Below the pieces are notes generated by a model that did no database searches, was not told the DNA's origin, and saw only the letters and a program-made list of their open reading frames with translations. Position numbers and translations under genes: made by a program. A DNA stretch of 64,000 nt from Pseudomonas lini (GTDB lineage: Bacteria; Pseudomonadota; Gammaproteobacteria; Pseudomonadales; Pseudomonadaceae): contig NZ_OZ061318.1 of assembly GCF_964063345.1 (NCBI RefSeq), positions 992,001 to 1,056,000 of the forward strand, in the 5' to 3' direction. Shown here one piece after another: positions 46,971-56,468 of the stretch (its first letter is position 1; every line of letters begins with the position of its first letter).

Positions 46971-48413
46971 ATGAGCACAGCAATCAGTCCGACTGCTTAT
47001 AACTATAAGGTAGTCCGCCAGTTCGCCATCATGACGGTGGTCTGGGGGATCCTTGGCATGGGGCTTGGTGTCTTCATCGCCTCACAGCTCGTATGGCCGG
47101 AATTGAACTTCGGTCTGCCGTGGACGACTTTTGGACGCTTACGCCCGCTGCACACCAACCTGGTGATTTTCGCCTTCGGTGGTTGTGCGTTGTTTGCCAC
47201 TTCCTATTACGTCGTGCAGCGAACCTGCCAAACGCGACTGATTTCCGACAGCCTCGCGGCCTTCACCTTCTGGGGTTGGCAAGCGGTGATTGTCGGCGCG
47301 ATCGTGACCTTGCCGCTGGGTTACACCACCACCAAGGAATACGCGGAACTGGAATGGCCCCTGGCTATTCTGCTGGCCATCGTCTGGGTTACTTACGGTC
47401 TGGTGTTCTTCGGCACCATCACCAAGCGCAAGACCAAGCACATCTATGTCGGTAACTGGTTCTACGGTGCCTTCATCGTCGTGACGGCGATGCTGCACAT
47501 CGTCAACCACGCCTCCCTGCCGGTCAGTTTCTTCAAGTCCTACTCGGCCTACGCCGGTGCGACTGACGCAATGATCCAGTGGTGGTACGGCCACAACGCC
47601 GTGGGCTTCTTCCTGACCACTGGCTTCCTGGGGATGATGTACTACTTCGTTCCGAAGCAGGCCGAGCGTCCGATCTACTCCTATCGTCTGTCGATCGTGC
47701 ACTTCTGGGCGCTGATCACCCTGTACATCTGGGCCGGTCCGCACCACCTGCACTACACCGCTCTGCCAGACTGGGCTCAGTCCCTGGGCATGGCGATGTC
47801 GATCATCCTGCTGGCACCAAGCTGGGGCGGCATGATCAACGGCATGATGACCCTGTCGGGCGCCTGGCATAAGCTGCGCACCGACCCGATCCTGCGCTTC
47901 CTCGTGGTATCGCTGGCGTTCTACGGCATGTCGACCTTCGAAGGCCCGATGATGGCCATCAAGACCGTCAACTCGCTGTCGCACTACACCGACTGGACCA
48001 TCGGCCACGTACACGCCGGCGCTCTTGGCTGGGTAGCGATGATTTCGATCGGCGCGATCTACCACATGATCCCGAAACTGTTCGGTCGTGCGCAGATGCA
48101 CAGCATCGGCCTGATCAACACGCACTTCTGGCTCGCGACCATCGGTACCGTTCTGTACATCGCGTCGATGTGGGTCAACGGCATCACCCAAGGTCTGATG
48201 TGGCGTGCAATCAACGATGACGGCACCCTCACCTACTCGTTCGTCGAAGCGCTGCAAGCCAGCCACCCTGGTTTCATCGTTCGCGCCCTGGGCGGTGCGT
48301 TCTTCGCCAGCGGCATGCTGTTCATGGCCTACAACGTATGGCGTACCGTACGTGCCTCGAACCCGGCTGAAGCCAAAGCTGCTGAACAGATTGCTGTAGT
48401 TGGAGCTCACTGA
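46971..48413 (+). CDS. ccoN: cbb3-type cytochrome c oxidase subunit I (copy 1)
   Basis: A 480-residue haem-copper subunit with the same helices and histidine motifs as copy 2 ([38 protein letters not shown]). ATG 46971 ([15 protein letters not shown]) aligns with copy 2; the frame remains open upstream, but no family member has that extension. The TGA overlaps the ccoO ATG by one base (TGATG). Expected to be the main aerobic or microaerobic cbb3 oxidase. Its codon use is strongly biased to C/G-ending, highly expressed-type codons. Confidence 0.97.
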   Translation: MSTAISPTAYNYKVVRQFAIMTVVWGILGMGLGVFIASQLVWPELNFGLPWTTFGRLRPLHTNLVIFAFGGCALFATSYYVVQRTCQTRLISDSLAAFTFWGWQAVIVGAIVTLPLGYTTTKEYAELEWPLAILLAIVWVTYGLVFFGTITKRKTKHIYVGNWFYGAFIVVTAMLHIVNHASLPVSFFKSYSAYAGATDAMIQWWYGHNAVGFFLTTGFLGMMYYFVPKQAERPIYSYRLSIVHFWALITLYIWAGPHHLHYTALPDWAQSLGMAMSIILLAPSWGGMINGMMTLSGAWHKLRTDPILRFLVVSLAFYGMSTFEGPMMAIKTVNSLSHYTDWTIGHVHAGALGWVAMISIGAIYHMIPKLFGRAQMHSIGLINTHFWLATIGTVLYIASMWVNGITQGLMWRAINDDGTLTYSFVEALQASHPGFIVRALGGAFFASGMLFMAYNVWRTVRASNPAEAKAAEQIAVVGAH

Positions 48414-49021
48414 TGAAGCATGAAGCAGTCGAGAAGAATATTGGCCTGCTGGCCTTCTTCATGGTTATCGCCGTCAGCATCGGCGGCCTGACTCAAATCG
48501 TTCCGCTGTTTTTCCAGGACGTCACCAACAAGCCGGTCGAGGGCATGAAGCCTCGCACCGCCCTTGAGCTGGAAGGCCGCGACGTGTACATCGCCAACGG
48601 TTGTGTCGGCTGCCACTCGCAGATGATCCGCCCGTTCCGTGCTGAAACCGAACGTTACGGCCACTACTCGGTCGCCGGTGAAAGCGTTTGGGACCACCCG
48701 TTCCTGTGGGGTTCCAAGCGTACCGGTCCGGACCTGGCCCGTGTCGGCGGTCGTTACTCCGATGACTGGCAGCGTGCGCACTTGTACAACCCGCGCAACG
48801 TAGTGCCTGAGTCGAAAATGCCGGCTTACCCGTTCCTCGTGGAAAACAAGCTCGACGGCAAAGACACCGCCAAGAAAATGGAAGTCTTGCGCACGCTCGG
48901 CACCCCTTACACCGACGAAGACATCGCCGGTGCCAAGGATGCCGTGAAGGGCAAAACCGAAATGGACGCGCTGGTGGCCTATCTGCAAGGCCTGGGCACC
49001 ATCATCAAAAGCAAACGGTGA
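48413..49021 (+). CDS. ccoO: cbb3-type oxidase mono-haem subunit II (copy 1)
   Basis: 202 residues, the same length as copy 2 and nearly identical in its haem region ([20 protein letters not shown]) and [10 protein letters not shown] methionine region. Start overlaps the ccoN stop (TGATG), indicating translational coupling. Differs from copy 2 mostly after residue 145 ([15 protein letters not shown]). Confidence 0.97.
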   Translation: MKHEAVEKNIGLLAFFMVIAVSIGGLTQIVPLFFQDVTNKPVEGMKPRTALELEGRDVYIANGCVGCHSQMIRPFRAETERYGHYSVAGESVWDHPFLWGSKRTGPDLARVGGRYSDDWQRAHLYNPRNVVPESKMPAYPFLVENKLDGKDTAKKMEVLRTLGTPYTDEDIAGAKDAVKGKTEMDALVAYLQGLGTIIKSKR

Positions 49022-49026
49022 TTTAG

Positions 49027-49212
49027 ATGGATATCGGGATGATACGTGGCCTGGGCACCGTTGTTGTGATGGTGGCCTTCATCGGTCTGGCGCTGTGGGT
49101 GTTCAGCCCCAAGCGCAAGTCGGAGTTTGAAGACGCGACCTTGCTGCCTTTCGCGGATGATCCCGAAGCCATCAAGCACGTCGAGCAAGCTTCTAGGAGT
49201 AACAAAGAATGA
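49027..49212 (+). CDS. ccoQ: cbb3-type oxidase subunit CcoQ (copy 1)
   Basis: 61 residues, a single helix ([22 protein letters not shown]) and [12 protein letters not shown]. Lies 5 nt after ccoO and overlaps ccoP by 4 nt (ATGA at 49209-49212), the same layout as copy 2. ATTTAG before the ATG is a poor Shine-Dalgarno, so coupling from ccoO is likely. Confidence 0.93.
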   Translation: MDIGMIRGLGTVVVMVAFIGLALWVFSPKRKSEFEDATLLPFADDPEAIKHVEQASRSNKE

Positions 49213-50192
49213 CTACGTTCTGGAGTCTGTACGTCACAGTCCTCAGTCTCGGCACCATCTTCGCCCTGACCTGGCTGCTGCTGTCCACCCGCAAGGGCCA
49301 GCGCAGCGAATCCACCGATGAAACGGTCGGTCACTCCTTCGACGGGATCGAGGAGTATGACAATCCGCTGCCAAAATGGTGGTTCATGCTGTTCGTGGGC
49401 ACCATCATCTTCGCCCTCGGCTATCTGGTGCTGTACCCGGGCCTGGGTAACTGGAAAGGTCTGTTGCCGGGTTACAACTACCTCGATAACGACAAGCAGA
49501 CCGCGTTCGCCAACGGCCAGGCTGGCTGGACCGGCGTTCACGAGTGGGAAAAGGAAATGCTCAGGTCGGACGCCAAATTCGGCCCGATCTTCGCCAAGTT
49601 TGCTTCCATGCCGATCGAAGAAGTCGCCAAAGACCCGCAAGCCCTGAAGATGGGTGGCCGCTTGTTCGCCTCCAACTGCTCGGTCTGCCACGGTTCCGAC
49701 GCCAAAGGCGCCTACGGTTTCCCTAACCTGACCGACGCCGACTGGCGCTGGGGCGGTGAGGCAGAAACCATCAAGACCACCATCATGGGCGGTCGTCACG
49801 CCGTGATGCCGGCTTGGGCTGCAGTGATCGGCGAGCAAGGCGTTGCGGACGTTGCCGCGTTCGTGCTGACCAACCTGGATGGCCGCAAGCTGCCGGAAGG
49901 CACCAAGGCCGATCCGGTTGCCGGCCAGAAACTGTTCGCCGCCAACTGTGTGGCGTGCCATGGCCCGCAAGGCAAAGGCACCCCAGCAATGGGCGCCCCT
50001 GACCTGACCCACCCGGCGGCGTTCATCTACGGTTCGAGCTTCGCTCAGCTGCAGCAGACCATCCGTTACGGCCGTCAGGGCCAGATGCCTGCGCAAGAAC
50101 AGCTGCAAGGCAACGACAAGGTTCACCTGCTGGCCGCTTACGTCTACAGCCTGTCTCATGGTGAGAAAGCTCCGACGGAAGACGCCCAGTAA
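49209..50192 (+). CDS. ccoP: cbb3-type oxidase di-haem subunit III (copy 1)
   Basis: 327 residues. N-terminal membrane part with [17 protein letters not shown], then [11 protein letters not shown] and [11 protein letters not shown] haem motifs. Contains an extra loop ([16 protein letters not shown]) after the first periplasmic segment that copy 2 lacks. AGGAG 8 nt upstream lies within ccoQ. Ended by a strong terminator. Confidence 0.97.
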   Translation: MTTFWSLYVTVLSLGTIFALTWLLLSTRKGQRSESTDETVGHSFDGIEEYDNPLPKWWFMLFVGTIIFALGYLVLYPGLGNWKGLLPGYNYLDNDKQTAFANGQAGWTGVHEWEKEMLRSDAKFGPIFAKFASMPIEEVAKDPQALKMGGRLFASNCSVCHGSDAKGAYGFPNLTDADWRWGGEAETIKTTIMGGRHAVMPAWAAVIGEQGVADVAAFVLTNLDGRKLPEGTKADPVAGQKLFAANCVACHGPQGKGTPAMGAPDLTHPAAFIYGSSFAQLQQTIRYGRQGQMPAQEQLQGNDKVHLLAAYVYSLSHGEKAPTEDAQ

Positions 50193-50217
50193 GATCCACG
50201 CCTGACCGATGCATATA

Positions 50218-50251
50218 GGCCCCGCCAATGAAAGTTGGCGGGGCCTTTTTA
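50218..50251 (+). terminator. Intrinsic terminator of cco1 operon
   Basis: GGCCCCGCCAA-tgaaag-TTGGCGGGGCC followed by TTTTT; an 11-bp stem. Confidence 0.94.
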
Positions 50252-50309
50252 TTCGCCCTCGGCTTAAGCGGTGGCTATGCAGATGACGCGAGGCGCGGGT
50301 CGGCTCCTG

Positions 50310-51308
50310 TTACTTGCGCACTCGCGCTTCGGCTGCTATTCGACGAGTGGACCAGTTGTTGCCTTTGACGACGCTGACCTCAATGCTCTGCCTGTCCTCG
50401 ATAAAACTGGCGATCAGATACGTTTGCTGCGAAGACGATCCGCTCAGGAAAACCGGCACCTCGCCAAAAAGCTCTTCCCCAAGGCCATACCATCCGGCGC
50501 CCCAATGGTCATGACCACCGAACACCGCGGTAACCTTGTAGGTGTTGATCATCTCCTTGAAGCGCTGGATCTGGGCCGCGCTAGCCTTTCTCCAGTCATA
50601 GACCTTGTGCATGTTCAAGATAATGATCTTTCCGTCAGCCCGCGCCCGAGCCAGATCTTTATCCAGCCAGTCAAGCGCATCGGTGATTTCATAGGTGGTT
50701 GTCTTAACGATCCCTGAAGTGAAGGTAACGGTATAAGTCGGCTCCTTGTGCAACTGAACCATGTGCACATCACCGAAGGTTTTTGAATAGGCGAGGCTGC
50801 CGTAATAGGTTGTACCTAGCCCCGAAGCTCGAGCCGCCAAGTCCATAGAATCAACTTTACCCCAATAACGGCTTTTTAAATCATCAACACTCCCGGCCGC
50901 ACAATTATTGAGAAAACAATCATCTACGTTATTGGCGTAATCATGATTACCCAGGCCGTAGTCATACGCGCCCTCCAGCGTGTCCTCGAACACGGTACGC
51001 ATGAACGAACGTTCGCCACCATGCCCGAACGACGTGATGTCTCCGTTAATCATGACGGGTACGCGAGCCGCGCCGCCATTGAGCTTGCGAAAACTGGCCA
51101 TACTGGAATATTGCGCATCAATCAGTTCAGCCGAACGCTTTTCGACATTCGGATCACGGATATCGGCATCAGTCAGATCACTCCACGGATATTGCGAATC
51201 AGAGGCGAAGATCAAGTGCGCGGGCAATTCTTCAACGGCCCATGCCGGAAACCCGGTCAATATTAAAAGTAGTCCCAGCCATCGCGGGGAACTAAAGGTT
51301 AAGTTCAT
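50310..51308 (-). CDS. Secreted calcineurin-like metallophosphoesterase
   Basis: 332 residues with a signal peptide (MNLTFSSPRWLGLLLILTG, cleavage near AWA) and the metal-binding motifs of the calcineurin fold in order: ASDSQ, NGDITSFGHGG, GLGNHDYANN, ILNMHK and FGGHDHWGAGW. Two cysteines (CFLNNC) may form a disulfide. Substrate unknown. ATG 51308 is preferred because AAGGA lies 6 nt upstream and it starts the signal peptide; an ATG five codons earlier is possible. Lower GC than the flanking cco genes, on the opposite strand, and interrupting the cco block: probable horizontal gain. Confidence 0.85.
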   Translation of the reverse strand: MNLTFSSPRWLGLLLILTGFPAWAVEELPAHLIFASDSQYPWSDLTDADIRDPNVEKRSAELIDAQYSSMASFRKLNGGAARVPVMINGDITSFGHGGERSFMRTVFEDTLEGAYDYGLGNHDYANNVDDCFLNNCAAGSVDDLKSRYWGKVDSMDLAARASGLGTTYYGSLAYSKTFGDVHMVQLHKEPTYTVTFTSGIVKTTTYEITDALDWLDKDLARARADGKIIILNMHKVYDWRKASAAQIQRFKEMINTYKVTAVFGGHDHWGAGWYGLGEELFGEVPVFLSGSSSQQTYLIASFIEDRQSIEVSVVKGNNWSTRRIAAEARVRK

Positions 51309-51493
51309 AGAAATCCTTTTCATGACACGATAGTTATTTAAATACACAGACGTTATATGCTGCGTCTCCAAACTTAGGGTAATACGAACGACAAGACAAT
51401 TAGTGTGACCTTTTGGATTACTAACAGATATGTCGACCTCCCATTTCCCACCGCAACCGGCCAAGGCCAGCGTCATGAAGCAGCTATAGTCAA

Positions 51494-51507
51494 TTGATCT
51501 GGGTCAC
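51494..51507 (+). promoter_or_regulatory. Anr-like box upstream of ccoG
   Basis: TTGATCTGGGTCAC has a perfect left half and three matching bases of the right half of TTGAT-N4-ATCAA, 165 nt before ccoG. Confidence 0.5.
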
Positions 51508-51549
51508 GACTTGTTACATCCGCTACACCATCCGCCCCCGCCACCCAAC

Positions 51550-51564
51550 GCGACCAAAGGTCGC
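51550..51564. promoter_or_regulatory. GCGAC-N5-GTCGC palindrome (ccoG)
   Basis: GCGACCAAAGGTCGC, a perfect inverted repeat of the same form as at 46544 upstream of cco1. Lies 108 nt before ccoG. A RegA/RoxR-type site is the leading hypothesis. Confidence 0.5.
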
Positions 51565-51671
51565 ACCCTTGACCCAGAGCTACAGGCGTATCATTGCGCC
51601 ACTGCAACACCTCTTTTTGACCGCGGTCGGCACGTACTGACCGGGGCATTTTTCCACTGCCGTGGGATGCA

Positions 51672-53090
51672 ATGATGAGCAATCAGATTCCGGTACACGA
51701 CGTCACTCCGCCTGCCAAGAACGCGAACAACAGCGTCGACCTCTACGCCTCTCGAGAAAAGATCTACACCCGCGCCTTCACCGGCCTGTTCCGCAACCTG
51801 CGGATGATCGGCGGTGCCGGGCTGTTTCTGCTGTATTTCGGCACGGTATGGCTGAACTGGGGCGGTCATCAGGCCGTCTGGTGGAACCTGCCGGAGCGTA
51901 AATTCTTCATTTTTGGCGCGACCTTCTGGCCACAGGATTTCATCCTGCTCTCGGGCATTCTGATCGTCAGTGCCTTCGGCCTGTTCTTCATCACCGTGTA
52001 TGCCGGTCGGGTCTGGTGCGGCTACACCTGCCCGCAAAGCGTCTGGACCTGGATCTTCATGTGGTGCGAGAAGGTTACCGAGGGTGACCGCAACCAGCGC
52101 ATCAAGCTCGACAAGGCGTCGATGAGCGCCAACAAGTTCGTGCGTAAACTCAGCAAGCACACGATGTGGCTGCTGATCGGTTTCGTGACCGGCATGACCT
52201 TCGTCGGTTACTTCTCGCCGATTCGCGAACTGGTGCTCGACTTCTTCACCGGCCAGGCCGATGGCTGGTCGTATTTCTGGGTCGGTTTCTTCACCCTCGC
52301 CACCTACGGCAATGCCGGTTGGTTGCGCGAGCAGGTGTGCATCTACATGTGCCCGTATGCACGCTTCCAGAGCGTAATGTTCGACAAGGACACGCTGATC
52401 GTCTCCTACGACCCGCGCCGTGGCGAGAGCCGTGGCCCGCGCAAGAAAGGCATCGACTACAAGGCTCAGGGCCTGGGCGATTGCATCGACTGCACCATGT
52501 GCGTCCAGGTCTGCCCCACCGGTATCGACATCCGCGACGGCCTGCAAGTCGAATGCATCGGCTGCGCGGCGTGCATCGACGCCTGCGACAGCATCATGGA
52601 CAAGATGGATTACCCGCGCGGCCTGATCAGCTACACCACCGAGCACAACCTGTCGGGGCAAAAAACCAATAAACTGCGTCCGCGCCTGATTGGCTATGCC
52701 ACGGTGCTGCTGGCGATGATCGCGTTGCTGATGACCGCGTTCTTCATGCGTTCGCTGGTCGGTTTCGATGTCAGCAAAGACCGCGTGTTGTACCGCGAGA
52801 ACGCCGAAGGCCGGATCGAAAACGTCTACAGCCTGAAGATCATGAACAAGGACCAGCGCGACCACACCTATGTGCTGGAAGCCACCGGCCTGCCGGATCT
52901 CAAGCTGCAAGGCAAGCGCGAGATCAAAGTCGCCGCCGGGGAGATTTTCAGTCAGCCGGTCGAACTGTCCAGCGCACCGGAACAACTGCCGTCGAGCACC
53001 AACGAGGTGAAATTCATCCTCAAGGATGCCGATGACGCCAACGTGCACGTTGAAGCCAAGAGCCGATTCATCGGCCCACAAATTCGTTGA
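51672..53090 (+). CDS. ccoG: cbb3 oxidase accessory protein CcoG
   Basis: A 472-residue polyferredoxin-type membrane protein (FixG/RdxA), thought to reduce copper for CuB assembly of the oxidase. Five or so helices, then two 4Fe-4S clusters in CIDCTMCVQVCP and CIGCAACIDACD, and a C-terminal immunoglobulin-like periplasmic domain (NVYSLKIMNKDQRDHTYVLE). Two adjacent ATGs (51672, 51675) are possible starts. First of ccoG-ccoH-ccoI-ccoS. Confidence 0.95.
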   Translation: MMSNQIPVHDVTPPAKNANNSVDLYASREKIYTRAFTGLFRNLRMIGGAGLFLLYFGTVWLNWGGHQAVWWNLPERKFFIFGATFWPQDFILLSGILIVSAFGLFFITVYAGRVWCGYTCPQSVWTWIFMWCEKVTEGDRNQRIKLDKASMSANKFVRKLSKHTMWLLIGFVTGMTFVGYFSPIRELVLDFFTGQADGWSYFWVGFFTLATYGNAGWLREQVCIYMCPYARFQSVMFDKDTLIVSYDPRRGESRGPRKKGIDYKAQGLGDCIDCTMCVQVCPTGIDIRDGLQVECIGCAACIDACDSIMDKMDYPRGLISYTTEHNLSGQKTNKLRPRLIGYATVLLAMIALLMTAFFMRSLVGFDVSKDRVLYRENAEGRIENVYSLKIMNKDQRDHTYVLEATGLPDLKLQGKREIKVAAGEIFSQPVELSSAPEQLPSSTNEVKFILKDADDANVHVEAKSRFIGPQIR

Positions 53091-53101
53091 GAGAAGTGAT
53101 C

Positions 53102-53641
53102 ATGCCCGCAGCAACTGCCGCAAGTCCCTGGTACAAGCACCTTTGGCCGTGGATCATCATCGCCATCCTGGCCTGCTCGGTGACTTTGACCCTGTCGATG
53201 GTGACCATCGCGGTGAACAACCCGGACAACCTGGTCAACGACAACTACTACGAGGCTGGCAAGGGCATTAACCGTTCGCTGGACCGCGAACTGCTGGCCC
53301 AGACCCTGCAACTGCGTGCCAGTGTGCACCTGGATGACGTGACCGGCGAAGTCGACCTGCGCCTGAGCGGCAACAGCACGCCTGCAACCCTTGAGCTGAA
53401 CCTGATTTCGCCAACCCAGCCAGAGAAAGATCGCAAGATCACCCTGGCCCGCAGCGAAACCGAACAGGGCCGCTACATTGGCCAGTTGAGCGACAAGATT
53501 GAAGGTCGTCGCTTCGTCGAGTTGCTGGGCGTACAGGATGACAAGACCTGGCGCATGTTCGAAGAAGAACAGGTCAGCCATGCCAAGGATTTGCTGCTCG
53601 GTGATGAGCCGCTGCAAGGCGCGGAAGACCTGAAAAAATAA
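53102..53641 (+). CDS. ccoH: cbb3 oxidase assembly protein CcoH (FixH)
   Basis: 179 residues, one N-terminal helix (WPWIIIAILACSVTLTLSMVTIAV) and a periplasmic domain with the FixH motif NNPDNLVNDNYYEAGKGINR. Needed for stable cbb3 assembly. It starts 11 nt after ccoG, at ATG 53102. Separated from ccoI by a long palindrome. Confidence 0.92.
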   Translation: MPAATAASPWYKHLWPWIIIAILACSVTLTLSMVTIAVNNPDNLVNDNYYEAGKGINRSLDRELLAQTLQLRASVHLDDVTGEVDLRLSGNSTPATLELNLISPTQPEKDRKITLARSETEQGRYIGQLSDKIEGRRFVELLGVQDDKTWRMFEEEQVSHAKDLLLGDEPLQGAEDLKK

Positions 53642-53650
53642 GCCTTACCC

Positions 53651-53762
53651 TGATCGTTCCCATGCTCTGCGTGGGAACGCAGCCAGGGACGCTCCGCGTC
53701 CCAGCCGAAGCGGACGCGGAGCGTCCGGGGAGGCATTCCCACGCAGAGCGTGGGAACGATCA
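53651..53762. repeat. Third-family long inverted repeat between ccoH and ccoI
   Basis: TGATCGTTCCCATGCTCTGC and GCAGAGCGTGGGAACGATCA are the outer arms, with inner GGACGCTCCGCGTCC and GGACGCGGAGCGTCC arms, 112 bp in all. Unlike either other repeat family here; a mobile palindromic (possibly MITE-like) unit. Confidence 0.9.
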
Positions 53763-53776
53763 TCGGAACACGCCCC

Positions 53777-56227
53777 ATGACCAGTCCAACCCCCTGCTAC
53801 CACTGCGCCCTGCCCGTCCCGGCCGGCAGTCGCTTCACGGCCGCCGTCCTCGGGGAAACCCGCGAGTTCTGCTGCCCGGGTTGCCAGGCAGTGGCCGAGG
53901 CCATCGTGGCCGGTGGGCTGGAAAGCTATTACCAGCATCGCAGCGAAGCCTCGGCCAACCCCGAAGCCTTGCCGGTGCAGTTAGTAGATGAGCTGGCACT
54001 GTACGACCGCGCCGATGTGCAGCAACCCTTTGTCCGCCACGAAGGCGAACTCGCCGAAACCACCCTGTTGATGGAAGGCATCAGTTGCGCCGCCTGCGGC
54101 TGGTTGATCGAAAAACACCTGCGCGCCTTGCCTGCGGTGGCCGAAGCACGCCTGAACCTGTCCAACCATCGCCTGCATGTGCGCTGGGCCGACGCGCAAT
54201 TGCCATTGAGCCAAGTGCTCAGCGAATTGCGCCACATCGGTTACGCCGCCCACCCTTATCAGGCCGACCGCGCCAGCGAACAGCTGGCCAGCGAAAACCG
54301 CCTGGCCCTGCGTCAACTCGGGGTCGCTGGGTTGCTGTGGTTCCAGGCGATGATGGCAACGATGGCCACCTGGCCGGAATTCAACATTGACCTCAGCCCC
54401 GAGCTACACACCATCCTGCGCTGGGTCGCGCTGTTTCTGACCACTCCGATTGTGTTTTACAGTTGCGCGCCGTTCTTCAAGGGGGCGATGCGCGATCTGC
54501 GCACCCGTCACCTGACCATGGACGTCTCGGTGTCGCTGGCGATCGGCAGTGCCTATATCGCCGGGATCTGGACCTCGATCACCGGGGTTGGCGAGCTGTA
54601 TTTCGATGCAGTGGGGATGTTCGCGCTGTTTCTACTGGCCGGGCGTTATCTGGAACGTCGTGCCCGCGAACGCACCGCCGCCGCGACCGCTCAACTGGTC
54701 AATCTGTTGCCCGCCTCCTGCCTGCGGCTGAGCGCTGACGGCCAGAGCGAGCGGATTCTGCTCAGTGAGTTGCGCGTGGGCGATCAGGTGCTGGTGCATC
54801 CCGGTGCGATCCTGCCGGCCGACGGCAAGATTCTCGACGGTCAGTCGAGCATCGACGAATCCCTGCTCACCGGCGAATACCTGCCACAACCACGAATCCT
54901 GGGCGATGCCGTCACCGCCGGCACCTTGAACGTTGAAGGGGCGCTGACCGTGGAAGTCCTGGCGTTGGGTCAGGACACGCGACTGTCGGCCATCGTCCGC
55001 CTGCTGGATCGCGCCCAGGCCGAAAAGCCGCGACTGGCGGAAATCGCCGACCGCGCCGCGCAATGGTTTTTGCTGTTGTCACTTATCGCGGTGGCCGCCA
55101 TTGGCCTGCTGTGGTGGGAGCTGGATGCTTCGCGGGCCTTCTGGATTGTCCTGGCGATGCTGGTTGCGACGTGCCCGTGCGCCTTGTCGCTGGCCACGCC
55201 AACTGCCCTCACCGCCGCCACCGGCACGCTGCACAAGCTCGGTCTTTTGTTGACGCGCGGCCATGTACTGGAAGGCCTGAATCAGATCGACACGGTGATT
55301 TTCGACAAGACCGGCACCCTCACCGAAGGTCGGCTGGCCTTGCGTTCGATCCGGCCGCTTGGTGCCTTCACCAGCGATCAATGCCTGAGCCTCGCCGCCG
55401 CTTTGGAAAACCGTTCCGAGCACCCGATTGCCCGAGCCTTTGGCCGCGCACCGCTGGCCGCCGAAGAAGTTCACAGCACGCCGGGCCTGGGCCTGGAGGG
55501 GTTGGTCGGCGCACAACGCCTGCGCATTGGCCAACCGGGGTTTGTCTGCGAACTCAGCGGCGCTCAGACGCCAGTAATGCCCGATGAGCCCGGCCAATGG
55601 CTGCTGCTCGGCGACAATCAAGGGCCGCTGGCGTGGTTCGTGCTCGATGACCGTTTGCGCGCCGACGCGCCCGCCCTGCTGGCGGCCTGCAAGGCTCGCG
55701 GCTGGCGCACGTTGCTGCTGTCCGGCGACAGCTCACCGATGGTTGCCAGCGTCGCTGCCGAATTGGGCATCGACGAGGCCCATGGCGGTTTGCGTCCGGA
55801 CGATAAATTGCAGGTGCTGCAACAACTGCACAAGGAAGGTCGCAAGGTGTTGATGCTCGGTGACGGGGTCAACGACGTGCCGGTGCTGGCCGCCGCCGAC
55901 ATCAGCGTGGCGATGGGTTCGGCCACCGATCTGGCGAAAACCAGTGCCGACGCGGTGCTGCTGTCGAACCGCCTCGACGCGCTGGTGCAAGCCTTCAGCC
56001 TGGCCCGTCGGACCCGTCGGGTCATCATCGAGAACTTGCTGTGGGCAGCGCTGTACAATGGCCTCATGTTGCCGTTCGCTGCCCTCGGCTGGATCACTCC
56101 GGTATGGGCTGCGGTTGGCATGTCGATCAGTTCGTTGACCGTGGTGTTGAATGCCCTGCGCCTGACTCGCCTGCCAAGCGCGCCGGCTACCAGCACCACG
56201 CCAGAAACCCGCCCGCTGCCGGCCTGA
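53777..56227 (+). CDS. ccoI: Copper-transporting P-type ATPase CcoI (FixI)
   Basis: 816 residues. Supplies copper for the cbb3 CuB site. N-terminal CYHCALPV and EFCCPGCQAV cysteine motifs, one HMA domain with GISCAACGW, eight helices, the transport motif CPC in VATCPCALSLATP (about residue 465), phosphorylation motif DKTGTLTEG (about 510) and GDGVNDVPVLAAAD. ATG 53777 begins MTSPTPCYHCALPV; it follows the inverted repeat, so it may rely on ccoH transcription through the hairpin. Confidence 0.96.
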   Translation: MTSPTPCYHCALPVPAGSRFTAAVLGETREFCCPGCQAVAEAIVAGGLESYYQHRSEASANPEALPVQLVDELALYDRADVQQPFVRHEGELAETTLLMEGISCAACGWLIEKHLRALPAVAEARLNLSNHRLHVRWADAQLPLSQVLSELRHIGYAAHPYQADRASEQLASENRLALRQLGVAGLLWFQAMMATMATWPEFNIDLSPELHTILRWVALFLTTPIVFYSCAPFFKGAMRDLRTRHLTMDVSVSLAIGSAYIAGIWTSITGVGELYFDAVGMFALFLLAGRYLERRARERTAAATAQLVNLLPASCLRLSADGQSERILLSELRVGDQVLVHPGAILPADGKILDGQSSIDESLLTGEYLPQPRILGDAVTAGTLNVEGALTVEVLALGQDTRLSAIVRLLDRAQAEKPRLAEIADRAAQWFLLLSLIAVAAIGLLWWELDASRAFWIVLAMLVATCPCALSLATPTALTAATGTLHKLGLLLTRGHVLEGLNQIDTVIFDKTGTLTEGRLALRSIRPLGAFTSDQCLSLAAALENRSEHPIARAFGRAPLAAEEVHSTPGLGLEGLVGAQRLRIGQPGFVCELSGAQTPVMPDEPGQWLLLGDNQGPLAWFVLDDRLRADAPALLAACKARGWRTLLLSGDSSPMVASVAAELGIDEAHGGLRPDDKLQVLQQLHKEGRKVLMLGDGVNDVPVLAAADISVAMGSATDLAKTSADAVLLSNRLDALVQAFSLARRTRRVIIENLLWAALYNGLMLPFAALGWITPVWAAVGMSISSLTVVLNALRLTRLPSAPATSTTPETRPLPA

Positions 56228-56249
56228 GCCGCGCGGGCATGGAGTCCAG

Positions 56250-56468
56250 ATGCCAGCTCTCTACGTGATGATCCCGGCCGCGCTGCTGATCGTGGCCATC
56301 GCTATCTATATCTTCTTCTGGGCGGTCGACAGCGGTCAGTACGACGACCTCGACGGTCCGGCCCACAGCATCCTGTTCGACGATCAGGACCCGAACCACA
56401 AGGCAGCGGTCGACGAGGCCAGCGGCCATCCGGCCAAACCGGACGACAAGGCGCCGCCTCATGCTTGA
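56250..56468 (+). CDS. ccoS: cbb3 oxidase maturation protein CcoS
   Basis: 72 residues with one helix (LYVMIPAALLIVAIAIYIFFWAV) and the CcoS motif DSGQYDDLDGPAHSILFDD. Overlaps the next gene by 8 nt. Required for cofactor insertion into CcoN. Confidence 0.93.
   Translation: MPALYVMIPAALLIVAIAIYIFFWAVDSGQYDDLDGPAHSILFDDQDPNHKAAVDEASGHPAKPDDKAPPHA

Larger units (their letters stand above)
51309..51671. promoter_or_regulatory. Phosphoesterase-ccoG intergenic region
   Basis: 363 nt. The left third (51309-51400) is AT-rich and likely holds the phosphoesterase promoter. The right part holds an Anr-like box (51494-51507), a GCGAC-N5-GTCGC palindrome (51550-51564) and the ccoG ribosome-binding region. 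No gene. Confidence 0.6.
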
